This document shows positions 9,939-17,409 of a stretch of DNA of 46,549 nt, one piece after another. Every line of letters starts with the position of its first letter. Positions within the stretch are counted from its first letter, which is position 1. This stretch comes from a virus. The stretch is from positions 1-46,549 of the IMG/VR virus record IMGVR_UViG_3300042141_000261; one strand, written 5' to 3'. The notes beneath the pieces were generated by a model, which made no database searches, had not been told where the DNA came from, and worked only from the letters and a program-made list of their open reading frames with translations. Made by a program: the position numbers and the translations under genes.

Positions 9939-10107
9939 AGGCGCAATAAAAAAACCTGGGTCTTTAACAGCAACTGCTAAAAAAGCAGGAGCTGTTTCTA
10001 AAGATGGGACCATTAAAAAGGAATGGCTTAAAGAAAAGGCAAAAGGTAATGATAAAACAGCACAAAGAGCTAGATTAGCTATTACACTATCTAAAATGAA
10101 AAAGTAA
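9916..10107 (+). CDS. Small basic phage protein, WIKGAIKKPG type
   Basis: 63 residues beginning MDKKNWIKGAIKKPGSLTAT, Lys-rich throughout. Proteins with a WI(K)xAIKKPG start and an AQRARLAxTLxK end recur among phages, often near structural genes, but have no assigned function; this is recalled pattern knowledge. I placed the start at 9916 rather than an upstream in-frame ATG at 9865 because family members begin near this Trp. Its stop overlaps the next ATG as TAATG. Confidence 0.65.
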   Translation: MDKKNWIKGAIKKPGSLTATAKKAGAVSKDGTIKKEWLKEKAKGNDKTAQRARLAITLSKMKK

Positions 10108-10235
10108 TGAAAACTGAAAGTTCTGTTAAGAAAAAGGTTAAAGTTTCTAGACCAGGTGTCAATGCTAAAACTAAAACTAGCAAAAGCAAAATGAGTAGGT
10201 TATATAAAAAACCATATAGGGGTCAAGGTAAATAA
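10107..10235 (+). CDS. Very small basic protein, KKYRGQG type
   Basis: 42 residues, coupled to the previous gene by a TAATG overlap. The string SRPGVNAKTKTSKSK and the end KKPYRGQGK match a motif I recognise from small basic phage proteins near virion genes. Function is unknown; the Lys/Arg content suggests nucleic-acid or capsid contact, which is inference. Confidence 0.65.
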   Translation: MKTESSVKKKVKVSRPGVNAKTKTSKSKMSRLYKKPYRGQGK

Positions 10236-10241
10236 TACACT

Positions 10242-10391
10242 ATGAATAATATGCAAATGGAATTATATCTTAATTCACCCTCTGAAAAATTTCTTTTAGG
10301 GTGGGAAAATATAGAACCTAGCAGTTCTCAACCATACCGTTTAATACTAATACACGTTTTGTGTTTTACTCTAAAAATTTACATTCTATAA
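10242..10391 (+). CDS. Possible 49-residue hypothetical protein
   Basis: An ATG six bases after the previous stop opens 49 codons starting MNNMQMELYLNSPSEKFLLG and ending in a hydrophobic stretch. Spacing and direction fit the gene string, but composition differs from its neighbours and no family is recognised. The tail after about residue 32 could be read-out of an A+T-rich leader for the gene at 10409. Confidence 0.35.
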   Translation: MNNMQMELYLNSPSEKFLLGWENIEPSSSQPYRLILIHVLCFTLKIYIL

Positions 10392-10408
10392 CCCCTTAAA
10401 ATAAAAAA

Positions 10409-10696
10409 ATGAAAAAGTTAAAAAAATATCAACTAGGACGTGAGATTAAATTACCACCTTATGAAGAAATGAAAAAGCCAGGAACAAATGTTAAATTACC
10501 GCCTTATCAAGGTAGCGTAAAAAAGCCAGGAACAGATATTAAATTACCACCTTATAATCCAAAAAATACATTGCCGCCACCTGATAAAAATACAAAACCA
10601 GAACCTAAAGATACAACAATGTACAAAAAAGGAGGAGTTGTAAAACCAGCCATGAAAAAACAAAACACATCAGTAATAAAATCTAAAAAGAAATAA
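10409..10696 (+). CDS. Pro/Lys-rich repeat protein
   Basis: 95 residues of low complexity. KLPPY occurs three times (near residues 14-18, 29-33 and 47-51), the last two following KKPGT, giving a repeat of about 16-19 residues; a PPPDKNTKPEPK stretch and a Lys-rich tail with KKGGVVK follow. It is probably disordered. It lies among small virion-linked proteins; no function can be assigned. Confidence 0.6.
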   Translation: MKKLKKYQLGREIKLPPYEEMKKPGTNVKLPPYQGSVKKPGTDIKLPPYNPKNTLPPPDKNTKPEPKDTTMYKKGGVVKPAMKKQNTSVIKSKKK

Positions 10697-10698
10697 CT

Positions 10699-10980
10699 AT
10701 GAAAAAAATTAATTTGAAAGATGTACCTGCAGATAATGTAGGTCTGGGTAAATTACCCACTGAAGTTCGTAACAAAATGGGTTATAAGAAAATGGGTGGT
10801 GAAAAGCTTTTGAATAAAATGCAAATGGGTGGAACTATGGATATGTCTGATAACTTTGTAGAAAAAATGCGTGGTGGTGGGATGGTTAAAAAGATGAAGT
10901 ACAAGGAGCCAATTATGAAAAAGCAGATTGGTGGTAGTATGCAGTCAAGAATTAATAGTTTTAAATCTAGAAGAAAATAA
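10699..10980 (+). CDS. Small Gly/Met/Lys-rich protein
   Basis: 93 residues with repeated KMGG, QMGG and RGGG turns, for example KMQMGGTMDMSDNF and RGGGMVKKMK, and a basic end. Such Gly-Met-Lys proteins recur among phage structural genes without known function. It starts two bases after the previous stop. Confidence 0.6.
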   Translation: MKKINLKDVPADNVGLGKLPTEVRNKMGYKKMGGEKLLNKMQMGGTMDMSDNFVEKMRGGGMVKKMKYKEPIMKKQIGGSMQSRINSFKSRRK

Positions 10981-10983
10981 GAA

Positions 10984-11298
10984 ATGAATATTTTAACAGA
11001 TATAATGTCATTACTTAAAAGGAAGAAATATTTAAAAGAGCTTTCTAAGGATGATGTATTTGTTGTAGGTGTTCATAAAGAACCCGATATTCTTGGAATA
11101 GCTTCCCCAGTTCCTTATAAAAGTGTTTCTTTAGTAAAAGTATCTGACATTGCAAATATCCCGTCTAATAAGATAAAAAAAGAAACAGTTCTTTCTTCTG
11201 ATCCAGGTGAACCAGGTGATATTAGAGTAGATGCTAATTATATATATGTGTGCACTGCAGCAAATGTTTGGAAAAGAGTGGCTTTAAACACCTTTTAA
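10984..11298 (+). CDS. Phage structural-type protein with GDIRVDANYIYVC module
   Basis: 104 residues. The C-terminal part DPGEPGDIRVDANYIYVC followed by ANVWKRVAL matches a short beta module often found at ends of phage fibre or virion proteins (G-D-x-x-x-D-x-x-Y-x-Y-V-C then W-K-R). A virion-associated role is therefore likely, but it could be a decoration or a chaperone-like protein. It lies three bases after its upstream neighbour. Confidence 0.6.
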   Translation: MNILTDIMSLLKRKKYLKELSKDDVFVVGVHKEPDILGIASPVPYKSVSLVKVSDIANIPSNKIKKETVLSSDPGEPGDIRVDANYIYVCTAANVWKRVALNTF

Positions 11299-11299
11299 T

Positions 11300-11485
11300 A
11301 TGAAAACAAAAAGTAAAGTGAATTCAGCAGGTACTTATACTAAACCCGGTATGAGAGAATCCTTATTTAAAAAGATTAAAGCCGGTACTAAAGGTGGAGA
11401 TCCAGGAGAATGGTCCGCACGTAAGGCTCAATTACTTGCAAAAGAATATAAGTCTAAAGGTGGTGGTTATAAAACTAAAAAGTAA
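11300..11485 (+). CDS. Small conserved phage protein, WSARKAQLLAKEYK type
   Basis: 61 residues. NSAGTYTKPGMRESLF, then GGDPGEWSARKAQLLAKEYK and KGGGYK, form a pattern I recognise from many aquatic phages and some large viruses; function unknown. It shares its final base with the ATG of the next gene (TAATG), so the two are probably co-translated. Confidence 0.75.
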   Translation: MKTKSKVNSAGTYTKPGMRESLFKKIKAGTKGGDPGEWSARKAQLLAKEYKSKGGGYKTKK

Positions 11486-11751
11486 TGGCTAAAGATCCTC
11501 AGCAAAGTTTAAAAGACTGGACAGCACAGAAATGGATGACCTCAGGCACTTATGCAAATAAGAAGAAAGGATCATCTAAAGAAGTAAAGTCTAAAGGTAC
11601 TAAAAGGTATTTACCTGAAGCTGCTTGGGGAGCATTATCTTCAGGAGAAAAAGCTGCCACTAATAAAGCTAAAGCTGTGGGAAATAGTAAAGGAAAACAA
11701 TTTGTTTCACAGCCTAAATCGGCAAAAGAAAAAGCTAAAAGATATAGATAA
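11485..11751 (+). CDS. Small conserved phage protein, KRYLPEAAW / KGKQFVSQPK type
   Basis: 88 residues. The order DWTAQKWMTSG, KRYLPEAAWGALSSGEKAAT, KGKQFVSQPK, KRYR is a conserved layout found in phages and some large viruses next to the preceding WSARKAQ protein. High Lys content suggests nucleic-acid binding or packing in the virion; this is inference. Confidence 0.75.
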   Translation: MAKDPQQSLKDWTAQKWMTSGTYANKKKGSSKEVKSKGTKRYLPEAAWGALSSGEKAATNKAKAVGNSKGKQFVSQPKSAKEKAKRYR

Positions 11752-11769
11752 ACCTTTAAATTTAAAAAA

Positions 11770-11985
11770 ATGAAACTTAAAATGTCAAAAGAGGACAAGG
11801 CGCGTGAAGAAAAGTGGGCCGTTGAATCTGCAATGAGCACTATAAGCAGGTACAATGAAATTCAAAAAGATAAAGCTTTGCTAGCAAAAGTAAAAAAAGC
11901 TGCTGCAGAGCAAGTTAAAATGTTAGGAGGGATGGTATCCGGAATTGGAACAGCACCTGTTAAAAAAACATTGAAGAAGAAGTAA
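11770..11985 (+). CDS. Small charged hypothetical protein
   Basis: 71 residues, mainly helical and Lys/Ala-rich, with a short Gly-containing segment (MLGGMVSGIGTAP) before a basic end. An in-frame Met at residue 5 is an alternative start. Unrecognised; position and composition match the neighbouring small basic proteins. It stops one base before the spanin candidate. Confidence 0.5.
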   Translation: MKLKMSKEDKAREEKWAVESAMSTISRYNEIQKDKALLAKVKKAAAEQVKMLGGMVSGIGTAPVKKTLKKK

Positions 11986-11986
11986 A

Positions 11987-12487
11987 ATGAAAAAGTATTT
12001 TATATTCATTCTGCTTTTATTAATGCCTTCTTGTTTTGTAACAAGAAAGCAAAGGGAGAAGATTTGCAATGAATGTAAAACACATACTGAGCACTACATC
12101 AGAGATAGTATCTATATAAAAGATACCTTAGTAAAAATAGAACCTGATAGTACTTATTTTGAGGCTTTTCTTTTTTGTGATAGTATGGGAAATGTTTTCA
12201 TGCGGGATTTATCTCTTTTACAGGGTAGAATTGTTGATTTAAATTTTGCACTGAAGAATAATAATCTCAAAGTTAAAGCAAAAACAGACACAATTAAAGT
12301 TTATGTTAAGGGCGCTACAGAGGTTAAATATGTAAGCATAGAAACAAAAGTTGAAAAACCGGTTAAAGTTTACAAAGAATATTGGTGGAAGTGGCCTCTT
12401 ATTATTTGGTCTGGTTTTAGTGCTATAATTTTTACAATTTCCTATAGATCTGTATTGTATAGTTTCTTTAAAATTATTATAAGATGA
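11987..12487 (+). CDS. Unimolecular-spanin candidate (lipoprotein with C-terminal membrane segment)
   Basis: 166 residues. A signal peptide of type II (FIFILLLLMPSC) has its lipobox Cys at residue 16, predicting an outer-membrane lipid anchor; a periplasmic beta-rich stretch follows; near residue 140, WWKWPLIIWSGFSAIIF begins a C-terminal transmembrane helix. One protein anchored in both membranes is the defining architecture of u-spanins, which fuse the two membranes in the last step of lysis. It overlaps the small two-helix protein at 12484 by ATGA, giving a plausible lysis pair. No endolysin is visible in the window. Confidence 0.65.
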   Translation: MKKYFIFILLLLMPSCFVTRKQREKICNECKTHTEHYIRDSIYIKDTLVKIEPDSTYFEAFLFCDSMGNVFMRDLSLLQGRIVDLNFALKNNNLKVKAKTDTIKVYVKGATEVKYVSIETKVEKPVKVYKEYWWKWPLIIWSGFSAIIFTISYRSVLYSFFKIIIR

Positions 12488-12708
12488 AATTAAAAGATAG
12501 ACTTAGAGAAGGTACGACAACTTTTATAGGGTTGTTATTTTTATTATCCGCAGTTGGAATGACAGTAATGAATATCTTTTTTGAAAAAGATTTTGCTATT
12601 TGGTCTTCAATCATTCCAGTTGCTTTACTGGGGTGGGTGTTTTTATGGGCCAAGAATTCTCTTTTAGAAGGTATTACACTTGGTATATTTAATTCAAATC
12701 AAAATTAA
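12484..12708 (+). CDS. Two-helix membrane protein, holin candidate
   Basis: 74 residues: a basic N-terminus, two hydrophobic helices (about residues 13-32 and 40-58) and a short polar tail. Size and topology suit a class II holin, and it is translationally coupled (ATGA) to the u-spanin candidate. Holins share no sequence motif, so the call rests on topology and context alone. Confidence 0.5.
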   Translation: MKLKDRLREGTTTFIGLLFLLSAVGMTVMNIFFEKDFAIWSSIIPVALLGWVFLWAKNSLLEGITLGIFNSNQN

Positions 12709-12720
12709 AAATATAAAATT

Positions 12721-14397
12721 ATGAAGTTAATACAGGAACTATTAGGAATAATAGAAAGGAAAGAAACAGTTAAAACTCTTATTCCAAATAGGGATTGGTT
12801 TGAACTAGGTAGGCTTCAGAGTAGTAATGTAAGTAGTCCTTCTTATACTCCTAAAATGCAGTCTCATGGAATAAGATTTGATGATTTACTAGCTCAAATT
12901 ATAAGTAATATTCCTAGTATAACTTTAACCACAACAGGAAGTTCAGGACCCGCAACTTTTATAAATAATGTACTAAACATTCCACAATATGCTAGTAATA
13001 TAACTTTAACCACAACGGGTACTTCAGGACCTGCAACACTTACAAATAATGTATTAAATATTCCTCAATATGCCGGACTTACATATACAGCAGGAACCGG
13101 TTTACAATTATCAGGTAATGTATTTTCTCTTGCATTGGTTCCTACTGCAAGTGCTAGTGGTAGTTTTTACTTACAAAATGGTGGTCTTTTTTCGTATCTT
13201 GAAAGTATAACACTTAATTCATTCGGGCAGATAACACAGTATAATACCAAAACAGTTAATACGCCAGAACTATTAGCTGGAGCAGGTATAACGCTAACAC
13301 CTAATTTTAATCCTACTAGTGTATCAACTATTACAATAAGTGCAACAGGTGTAAGTTCACCAAACGCTTGGTATAATATTGCGGTAGCTAACGGTTCTTC
13401 TGCGGGTGGTTCTAGTACAATTGTTCCAGATGCTGTTCAAGATACTTTAACTTTTGCGGGAGGTACTGGTATAGAAGTTTCTACTTTGGATACTGGAGGA
13501 ACTCTAGATAGAGTTGTAATTAGAAATACGGGTGTGACAAGCTTTGCAGGTGCAACAGGTGCAATAAGTATAGGCTCAGGTCTTAGTTTTAGTGGTGGTA
13601 CTTTAACTGCTACTGGAGGATCAGGAACTGTTACTTCTGTTGGCTTAATAATGCCAGTGGGCTTTAGTGTTTCAAATAGCCCAGTAACAACGTCTGGTAT
13701 ATTAAATGTACAACTTACTCTTGGTAGTGGTGTAGTAGGTGTTTGTAGTGGTGACTTAAGTATTTTAAACTTAAGCGGTCTTACTTTTAATAATTCTACT
13801 TGCACACTTACAGCAGACCCTGCTCCTATTCAATCAATAATAGCAGGCACAGGAATAACAGTAACGCCAGGTCCAAATGTTACAGTATCTAGTTCAGTTG
13901 TAAGCTGTTTAGATAATAAGTATGATACTTACAACATGGTTGTAGGAAAAGGAAATGATGCAACTATAGTATCAAATGCAAATGGTGTATTAGGTTTTAA
14001 AGCTACGGTTGCGAATTTAGAATATAATTTAGTACTTACATTATCTTATCAAGGTGCCAATGGTAATACTAATTATACAGAAACACATGTTAGTATGCCT
14101 GTTCACTTTAGAAAATCATCTACAAGTGGAAATAATGTTACTGCTCCATTTACACATTTAGTACAATGGGATGATTATGTATTTATTCCCCATGAAGATA
14201 CCTTTCGTAGTGCAACAAGAACATACTCCTGGACTGTTAAAAATTTAGCTTTAAATGAAGCTATTTCAATATGGGTAGGTGGTACACCTGCTTATACTGG
14301 TAACGGTGATATAAAAGTTAAAAATGCAAATTTGTCAATAACTGTAGCATCTTGTGAAGCATTTAGTACTAACATAGCACCAATAACTCTAGCATAA
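12721..14397 (+). CDS. Tail-fibre-like / receptor-binding structural protein
   Basis: 558 residues rich in Thr, Ser, Gly and Asn. Near residues 70-120 a 25-residue unit ending NNVLNIPQYA is repeated in tandem; several beta-turn segments follow (GAISIGSGLSFSGGTLTATG, GTVTSVGLIMPVGFSVS) of the kind that make trimeric fibre shafts in Bacteroidota phages. The last 150 residues lose the repeats and look like a globular tip. This fits an adhesin or tail fibre; prophage-encoded surface adhesins share such repeats, so receptor specificity cannot be told. Confidence 0.75.
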   Translation: MKLIQELLGIIERKETVKTLIPNRDWFELGRLQSSNVSSPSYTPKMQSHGIRFDDLLAQIISNIPSITLTTTGSSGPATFINNVLNIPQYASNITLTTTGTSGPATLTNNVLNIPQYAGLTYTAGTGLQLSGNVFSLALVPTASASGSFYLQNGGLFSYLESITLNSFGQITQYNTKTVNTPELLAGAGITLTPNFNPTSVSTITISATGVSSPNAWYNIAVANGSSAGGSSTIVPDAVQDTLTFAGGTGIEVSTLDTGGTLDRVVIRNTGVTSFAGATGAISIGSGLSFSGGTLTATGGSGTVTSVGLIMPVGFSVSNSPVTTSGILNVQLTLGSGVVGVCSGDLSILNLSGLTFNNSTCTLTADPAPIQSIIAGTGITVTPGPNVTVSSSVVSCLDNKYDTYNMVVGKGNDATIVSNANGVLGFKATVANLEYNLVLTLSYQGANGNTNYTETHVSMPVHFRKSSTSGNNVTAPFTHLVQWDDYVFIPHEDTFRSATRTYSWTVKNLALNEAISIWVGGTPAYTGNGDIKVKNANLSITVASCEAFSTNIAPITLA

Positions 14398-14398
14398 T

Positions 14399-14698
14399 AT
14401 GGAACCTAAACTTAAAAAAGCAGGTGTTAGTGGTTATAATAAACCGAAAGCAACACCATCTCACCCAACTAAATCACATATTGTAGTTGCTAAAGAGGGT
14501 GATAAAACTAAAACTATACGTTTTGGGCAACAGGGTGTCAAGACTAACCAAACAGTTGGTCAGAGAGAAGCCTTTAAATCAAGACATGCTAAAAACATAT
14601 CTAAAGGTAAAATGAGTGCGGCTTACTGGGCGGATAAAGTAAAATGGTCCCCAAGTAAAACAGCATCTCCAAGTAAAAAATGGAAAAAAGGTAGTTAA
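14399..14698 (+). CDS. Small conserved phage protein, AGVSGYNKPK / RFGQQGVKT type
   Basis: 99 residues. AGVSGYNKPK, HPTKSHIVVAKEGDKTKTIR, FGQQGVKTNQ, SRHAKNISKGKMSAAYWADK and VKWSP form a well-conserved series that I recognise from phages and some large viruses, function unknown. It is the last rightward gene of the block and ends head to tail with no spacer against the leftward gene at 14699. Confidence 0.75.
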   Translation: MEPKLKKAGVSGYNKPKATPSHPTKSHIVVAKEGDKTKTIRFGQQGVKTNQTVGQREAFKSRHAKNISKGKMSAAYWADKVKWSPSKTASPSKKWKKGS

Positions 14699-15037
14699 TT
14701 ACTTTAAAATCTCCAAAATATAAATGGAGTTGTTTGTCTTAAATCTAATTTTAGATTTAGTGGTATAAAATAGTTCTGTTATTGGTGTTGTAAACCATGT
14801 GAATGCTATTCCAGGATCTAATAATAGAGATCTACCAATCGCAGGTTCATTATAAAAATTAAAATTTTGCTTTGAATTTAAAGCAACCCATTTAATTTTA
14901 TAACCCATTTTAGTTAAGCCGTCAGATTCTCTTGTAAGTTTATACTTGAGTTTTTTTGGCTTTGCCAATTTGTGCCTGTCTTGTTCTAAGACAGCAGCTA
15001 TTTTTGGATTTGATCTTGACTTTTTTTCTATTGTCAT
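14699..15037 (-). CDS. Phage hypothetical protein, EPAIGRSLLLDPG type
   Basis: 112 residues with a basic N-terminus and a beta-rich C-terminal half (NEPAIGRSLLLDPGIAFTWF, then FYTTKSKIRFKTNNSIYILE). I recall similar phage proteins; no function is known. It is the last leftward gene of the long minus-strand block, and a hairpin at 15052-15106 lies in its leader. Confidence 0.55.
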   Translation of the reverse strand: MTIEKKSRSNPKIAAVLEQDRHKLAKPKKLKYKLTRESDGLTKMGYKIKWVALNSKQNFNFYNEPAIGRSLLLDPGIAFTWFTTPITELFYTTKSKIRFKTNNSIYILEILK

Positions 15038-15051
15038 AATTATTAAAGTTT

Positions 15052-15106
15052 AAGAGAGCCCGGGTAGAAACTAAAAAACTACCCGGGATTGGTTCTCTCT
15101 TTTTTA
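15052..15106 (+). terminator. Strong stem-loop, terminator candidate
   Basis: An inner 9-bp stem CCCGGGTAG/CTACCCGGG (15059-15067 with 15079-15087) and an outer 7-bp stem AAGAGAG/CTCTCTT (15052-15058 with 15095-15101) with a bulge, followed on the plus strand by a T run. It should stop rightward transcription running past 14698. Read leftward it follows the tiny gene at 15104 directly but lacks a good U run, so it may instead slow or stabilise that transcript. Confidence 0.65.
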
Positions 15107-15178
15107 AAACTTAGCTTTTCTACTTACATTTATAATTATAAATAAACCCAAAAGTAAAATAAGAAATGCTTTGATCAT
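15104..15178 (-). CDS. Tiny predicted membrane peptide
   Basis: 24 codons starting MIKAFLILLLGLFIIINVSR and ending with a basic tail: a single transmembrane helix. Its ATG overlaps the stop of the DUF932-like gene as TAATG, which argues for coupled translation, and the hairpin at 15052-15106 follows. No function is inferred; a chance reading frame is possible. Confidence 0.4.
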   Translation of the reverse strand: MIKAFLILLLGLFIIINVSRKAKF

Positions 15179-16026
15179 TAAAGTTCAAAAGTAGAATTTT
15201 CAATAATTGAATCTAAATTAAGCCTATTACTATCAATATCAATATCATTTACATTAATGATATCATAAGTATCCTTAGTGTTTATGTTACTGTTAGATAA
15301 GAATTCTGCTGTCATAAACTTATGAAACTCTTTACTATTATAAAGCCAATTTCTAGGGTGCGTTTTCTTTAATGCTAATGTAACATGGTTATATAAAGCC
15401 CAAGCATTATCATTACTTACATTATAATTAAAAGAACTTTTTTCCATCTCACCTTTAATCATAGATAATTGACTAGGCTCTAGAATATCTTTTTCATAAT
15501 ATAAACGCCCAATTAACTGTGCTTGTTCTTTTCTAGAAAGTGTAATATTCTTTAATGCATTTTTATCATTGATGATATTTTTAAATGTATTTGCAGAACC
15601 TAAGATTTGAGATTCAATTTGTGAAATAATGTCTAAGTCTGCAGTACCAGTGTGTTTTCTAGCAAAATTTATTTCTCCACAAACAACACCGTTATCACAT
15701 ACAAAAACATAAGCACCAACAGAACACTGAAAACGAATAGATTTATCATAAGAATTTGTCCAAGCAAACATCATTCCAATATCAGGATCTTGAATGTCAG
15801 GTGTATAGTTTACAGGACTTAAATGATAAATTCCTTGAGCAACATTGCCGCCCTGGTTACATTTATATAGTTCTTTTTCAATTTTATAACCGGAATTAGT
15901 TAAATTTTCCGTTACTTGATCAATCACAAAGCTATGTGGTATGACCGTGTATGATTCTGCGTGGTTAGGCAGACTAACATTCTCTAGGTATATCCTAGAA
16001 ACCTCTCTTGATTTTTGGTATCCCAT
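15178..16026 (-). CDS. DUF932-like phage protein
   Basis: 282 residues. The central WTNSYDKSIRFQCSVGAYVF, then CDNGVV, and a helical second half resemble the DUF932 / phage-plasmid-like protein family, whose function is unknown. The C-terminus ends NSTFEL, much like two DNA-metabolism proteins here (ends DDFEL and DDDNTFEL). It has its own well-formed promoter at 16040-16071 and is followed by a coupled tiny membrane peptide. Confidence 0.6.
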   Translation of the reverse strand: MGYQKSREVSRIYLENVSLPNHAESYTVIPHSFVIDQVTENLTNSGYKIEKELYKCNQGGNVAQGIYHLSPVNYTPDIQDPDIGMMFAWTNSYDKSIRFQCSVGAYVFVCDNGVVCGEINFARKHTGTADLDIISQIESQILGSANTFKNIINDKNALKNITLSRKEQAQLIGRLYYEKDILEPSQLSMIKGEMEKSSFNYNVSNDNAWALYNHVTLALKKTHPRNWLYNSKEFHKFMTAEFLSNSNINTKDTYDIINVNDIDIDSNRLNLDSIIENSTFEL

Positions 16027-16039
16027 GATTTAGTTTTTA

Positions 16040-16071
16040 CAAAGATAGTTGATAATAGTGAAACAAACAAA
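16040..16071 (-). promoter_or_regulatory. Bacteroidota-type promoter for the DUF932-like gene
   Basis: On the minus strand a TTTG box (16071-16068) is followed after exactly 20 bases by TATCTTTG (16047-16040), matching -33 TTTG / -7 TAnnTTTG. The ATG is 13 bases downstream. This is the best promoter match I found. Confidence 0.6.
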
Positions 16072-16902
16072 TTAAAATATATATCTAATTGTTTTAGGAT
16101 CGAAATATTTAGAATATATATCAGTAAACTTGTTTAAAAGTTTATACTTATAGCTCAAAGGATATCTCATTATACCCTGTTTATTCTTTACTTCTGAGCT
16201 ATATTTCATTAATTCCTGAGCTTCATCTGTAGATCTGCTCATTTGATTTTTATGATTGGTTAGTGCAATGACTTCACATTTGTTTTCACCGGCGTTTAAT
16301 TTAACTTCTTTAAAAAGATTATCATAATGCTTTTCCCATCCTGGATAAAAAACTACAGGACTATAATTACAGTGCACCTCCCAACCTAATTCTTTAAGTC
16401 TATTAATATCAAGAATCCTGCTTGATATTTTTTGCATTTTTGGTTCTAAAGTATCCGAATAAAACTGAGGCATCAAACTAACTCTTACTCTTGGTTTTTT
16501 ATTAAAATGATTCACATCTAGTTTTAATAGCGAAGAATATTTTGTAGCCATAGTTGTATTTAGTCTAGGATGGTCATCATATCTTTTAAGATAGTTAATT
16601 AAAGGTTCAGGTAAATGTTTTTGCATTAATACTAAATCTGTATTGCATGCTATATCAACCATAGTGTAAATAGGATCTTGCTGATCCGGTGTTTTGTTAA
16701 AACCTTTTTCCCATTCAACTACAGATTGAAATATATCATCAACATTTTTATTTACAAAAACACGATTGTTATATCTTGACATATAACAATAACTATTAAC
16801 ACATCCTCCAAAACAACCATAAATTATATTTGGAGCAATGCAATTAGCGCTGTTGTTATTGTCTTTAGTTATAAGAGTTTTAGTATTTTGAATTTTAATC
16901 AT
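16072..16902 (-). CDS. Spore-photoproduct-lyase-like radical SAM protein
   Basis: 276 residues. GCFGGCVNSYCYMSRY near residues 29-44 supplies three Cys for a [4Fe-4S] cluster, and the mid-protein stretch PRVRVSLMPQFYSDTLEP, then RILDINRLKELGWEVHCNYS and PGWEKHY, follows the pattern of the SplB family, which reverses UV thymine dimers by radical SAM chemistry. The Cys spacing is CX3CX4C, not the usual CX3CX2C; the codons read cleanly, so this is not a frameshift. A DNA-repair or nucleic-acid-modification role is inference. It lies upstream of the DUF932-like gene, but that gene has its own promoter. Confidence 0.65.
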   Translation of the reverse strand: MIKIQNTKTLITKDNNNSANCIAPNIIYGCFGGCVNSYCYMSRYNNRVFVNKNVDDIFQSVVEWEKGFNKTPDQQDPIYTMVDIACNTDLVLMQKHLPEPLINYLKRYDDHPRLNTTMATKYSSLLKLDVNHFNKKPRVRVSLMPQFYSDTLEPKMQKISSRILDINRLKELGWEVHCNYSPVVFYPGWEKHYDNLFKEVKLNAGENKCEVIALTNHKNQMSRSTDEAQELMKYSSEVKNKQGIMRYPLSYKYKLLNKFTDIYSKYFDPKTIRYIF

Positions 16903-17409
16903 TTAATCCCACCAGGTCTTTAATCCTGTTTTCTTATTTTTTATAATATTACAAAATTCTTCCCATTCCTTTTCATCTAATTCAACAGAATATAAAAATA
17001 CCTTGCTGTTATGTTCTCTCTCTTCATCCGTTAATTTGTCTTCATAAGTAAAAGAATTGGGCCTATCAGGTAATGGAACAAAATCACCATCATTATCAAT
17101 TAACTTACCATACTTTTCTTCAGCCATATCCATATAAACATAATCATTCAATTGGTTTTTTAGGATTTGACTTGCTCTTTCCATTTTAGCAATTTTGGGG
17201 ATGCGAGTAGAATCAACTTCAGTACCTTTGGATTTGGTTCTATCTCCCATATGCTCAATAGCTATCTGCATGAATTGTAATAGAGTGTAGTAATCCCACC
17301 ACCTAAATTGATATAGTGGTTTTCTAAATCTCCAAATGTTTTTGAAAAAGTTTATTAGACATTTTGTCTGATAGATAAATTCGATGTAATAGTATTTAGG
17401 GCTTTTCAT
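16903..17409 (-). CDS. Phage hypothetical protein, Trp/Tyr-rich
   Basis: 168 residues. The N-terminal half is aromatic and basic (FRKPLYQFRWWDYYTLLQF, then an IEHMGDRTKS helix), the C-terminal half acidic, ending WWD. It is cytoplasmic by sequence. Unrecognised beyond being phage-like. It overlaps the upstream gene's stop by 14 bases, in a run of five overlapping unknown genes (16903-19206) that are probably co-transcribed. Confidence 0.55.
   Translation of the reverse strand: MKSPKYYYIEFIYQTKCLINFFKNIWRFRKPLYQFRWWDYYTLLQFMQIAIEHMGDRTKSKGTEVDSTRIPKIAKMERASQILKNQLNDYVYMDMAEEKYGKLIDNDGDFVPLPDRPNSFTYEDKLTDEEREHNSKVFLYSVELDEKEWEEFCNIIKNKKTGLKTWWD

Noticed and set aside
13437-13805. Minus-strand open frame inside the fibre gene
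   Set aside because: Antisense to a Thr/Gly-rich repeat sequence; Pro/Val-rich composition is a mirror of those codons.
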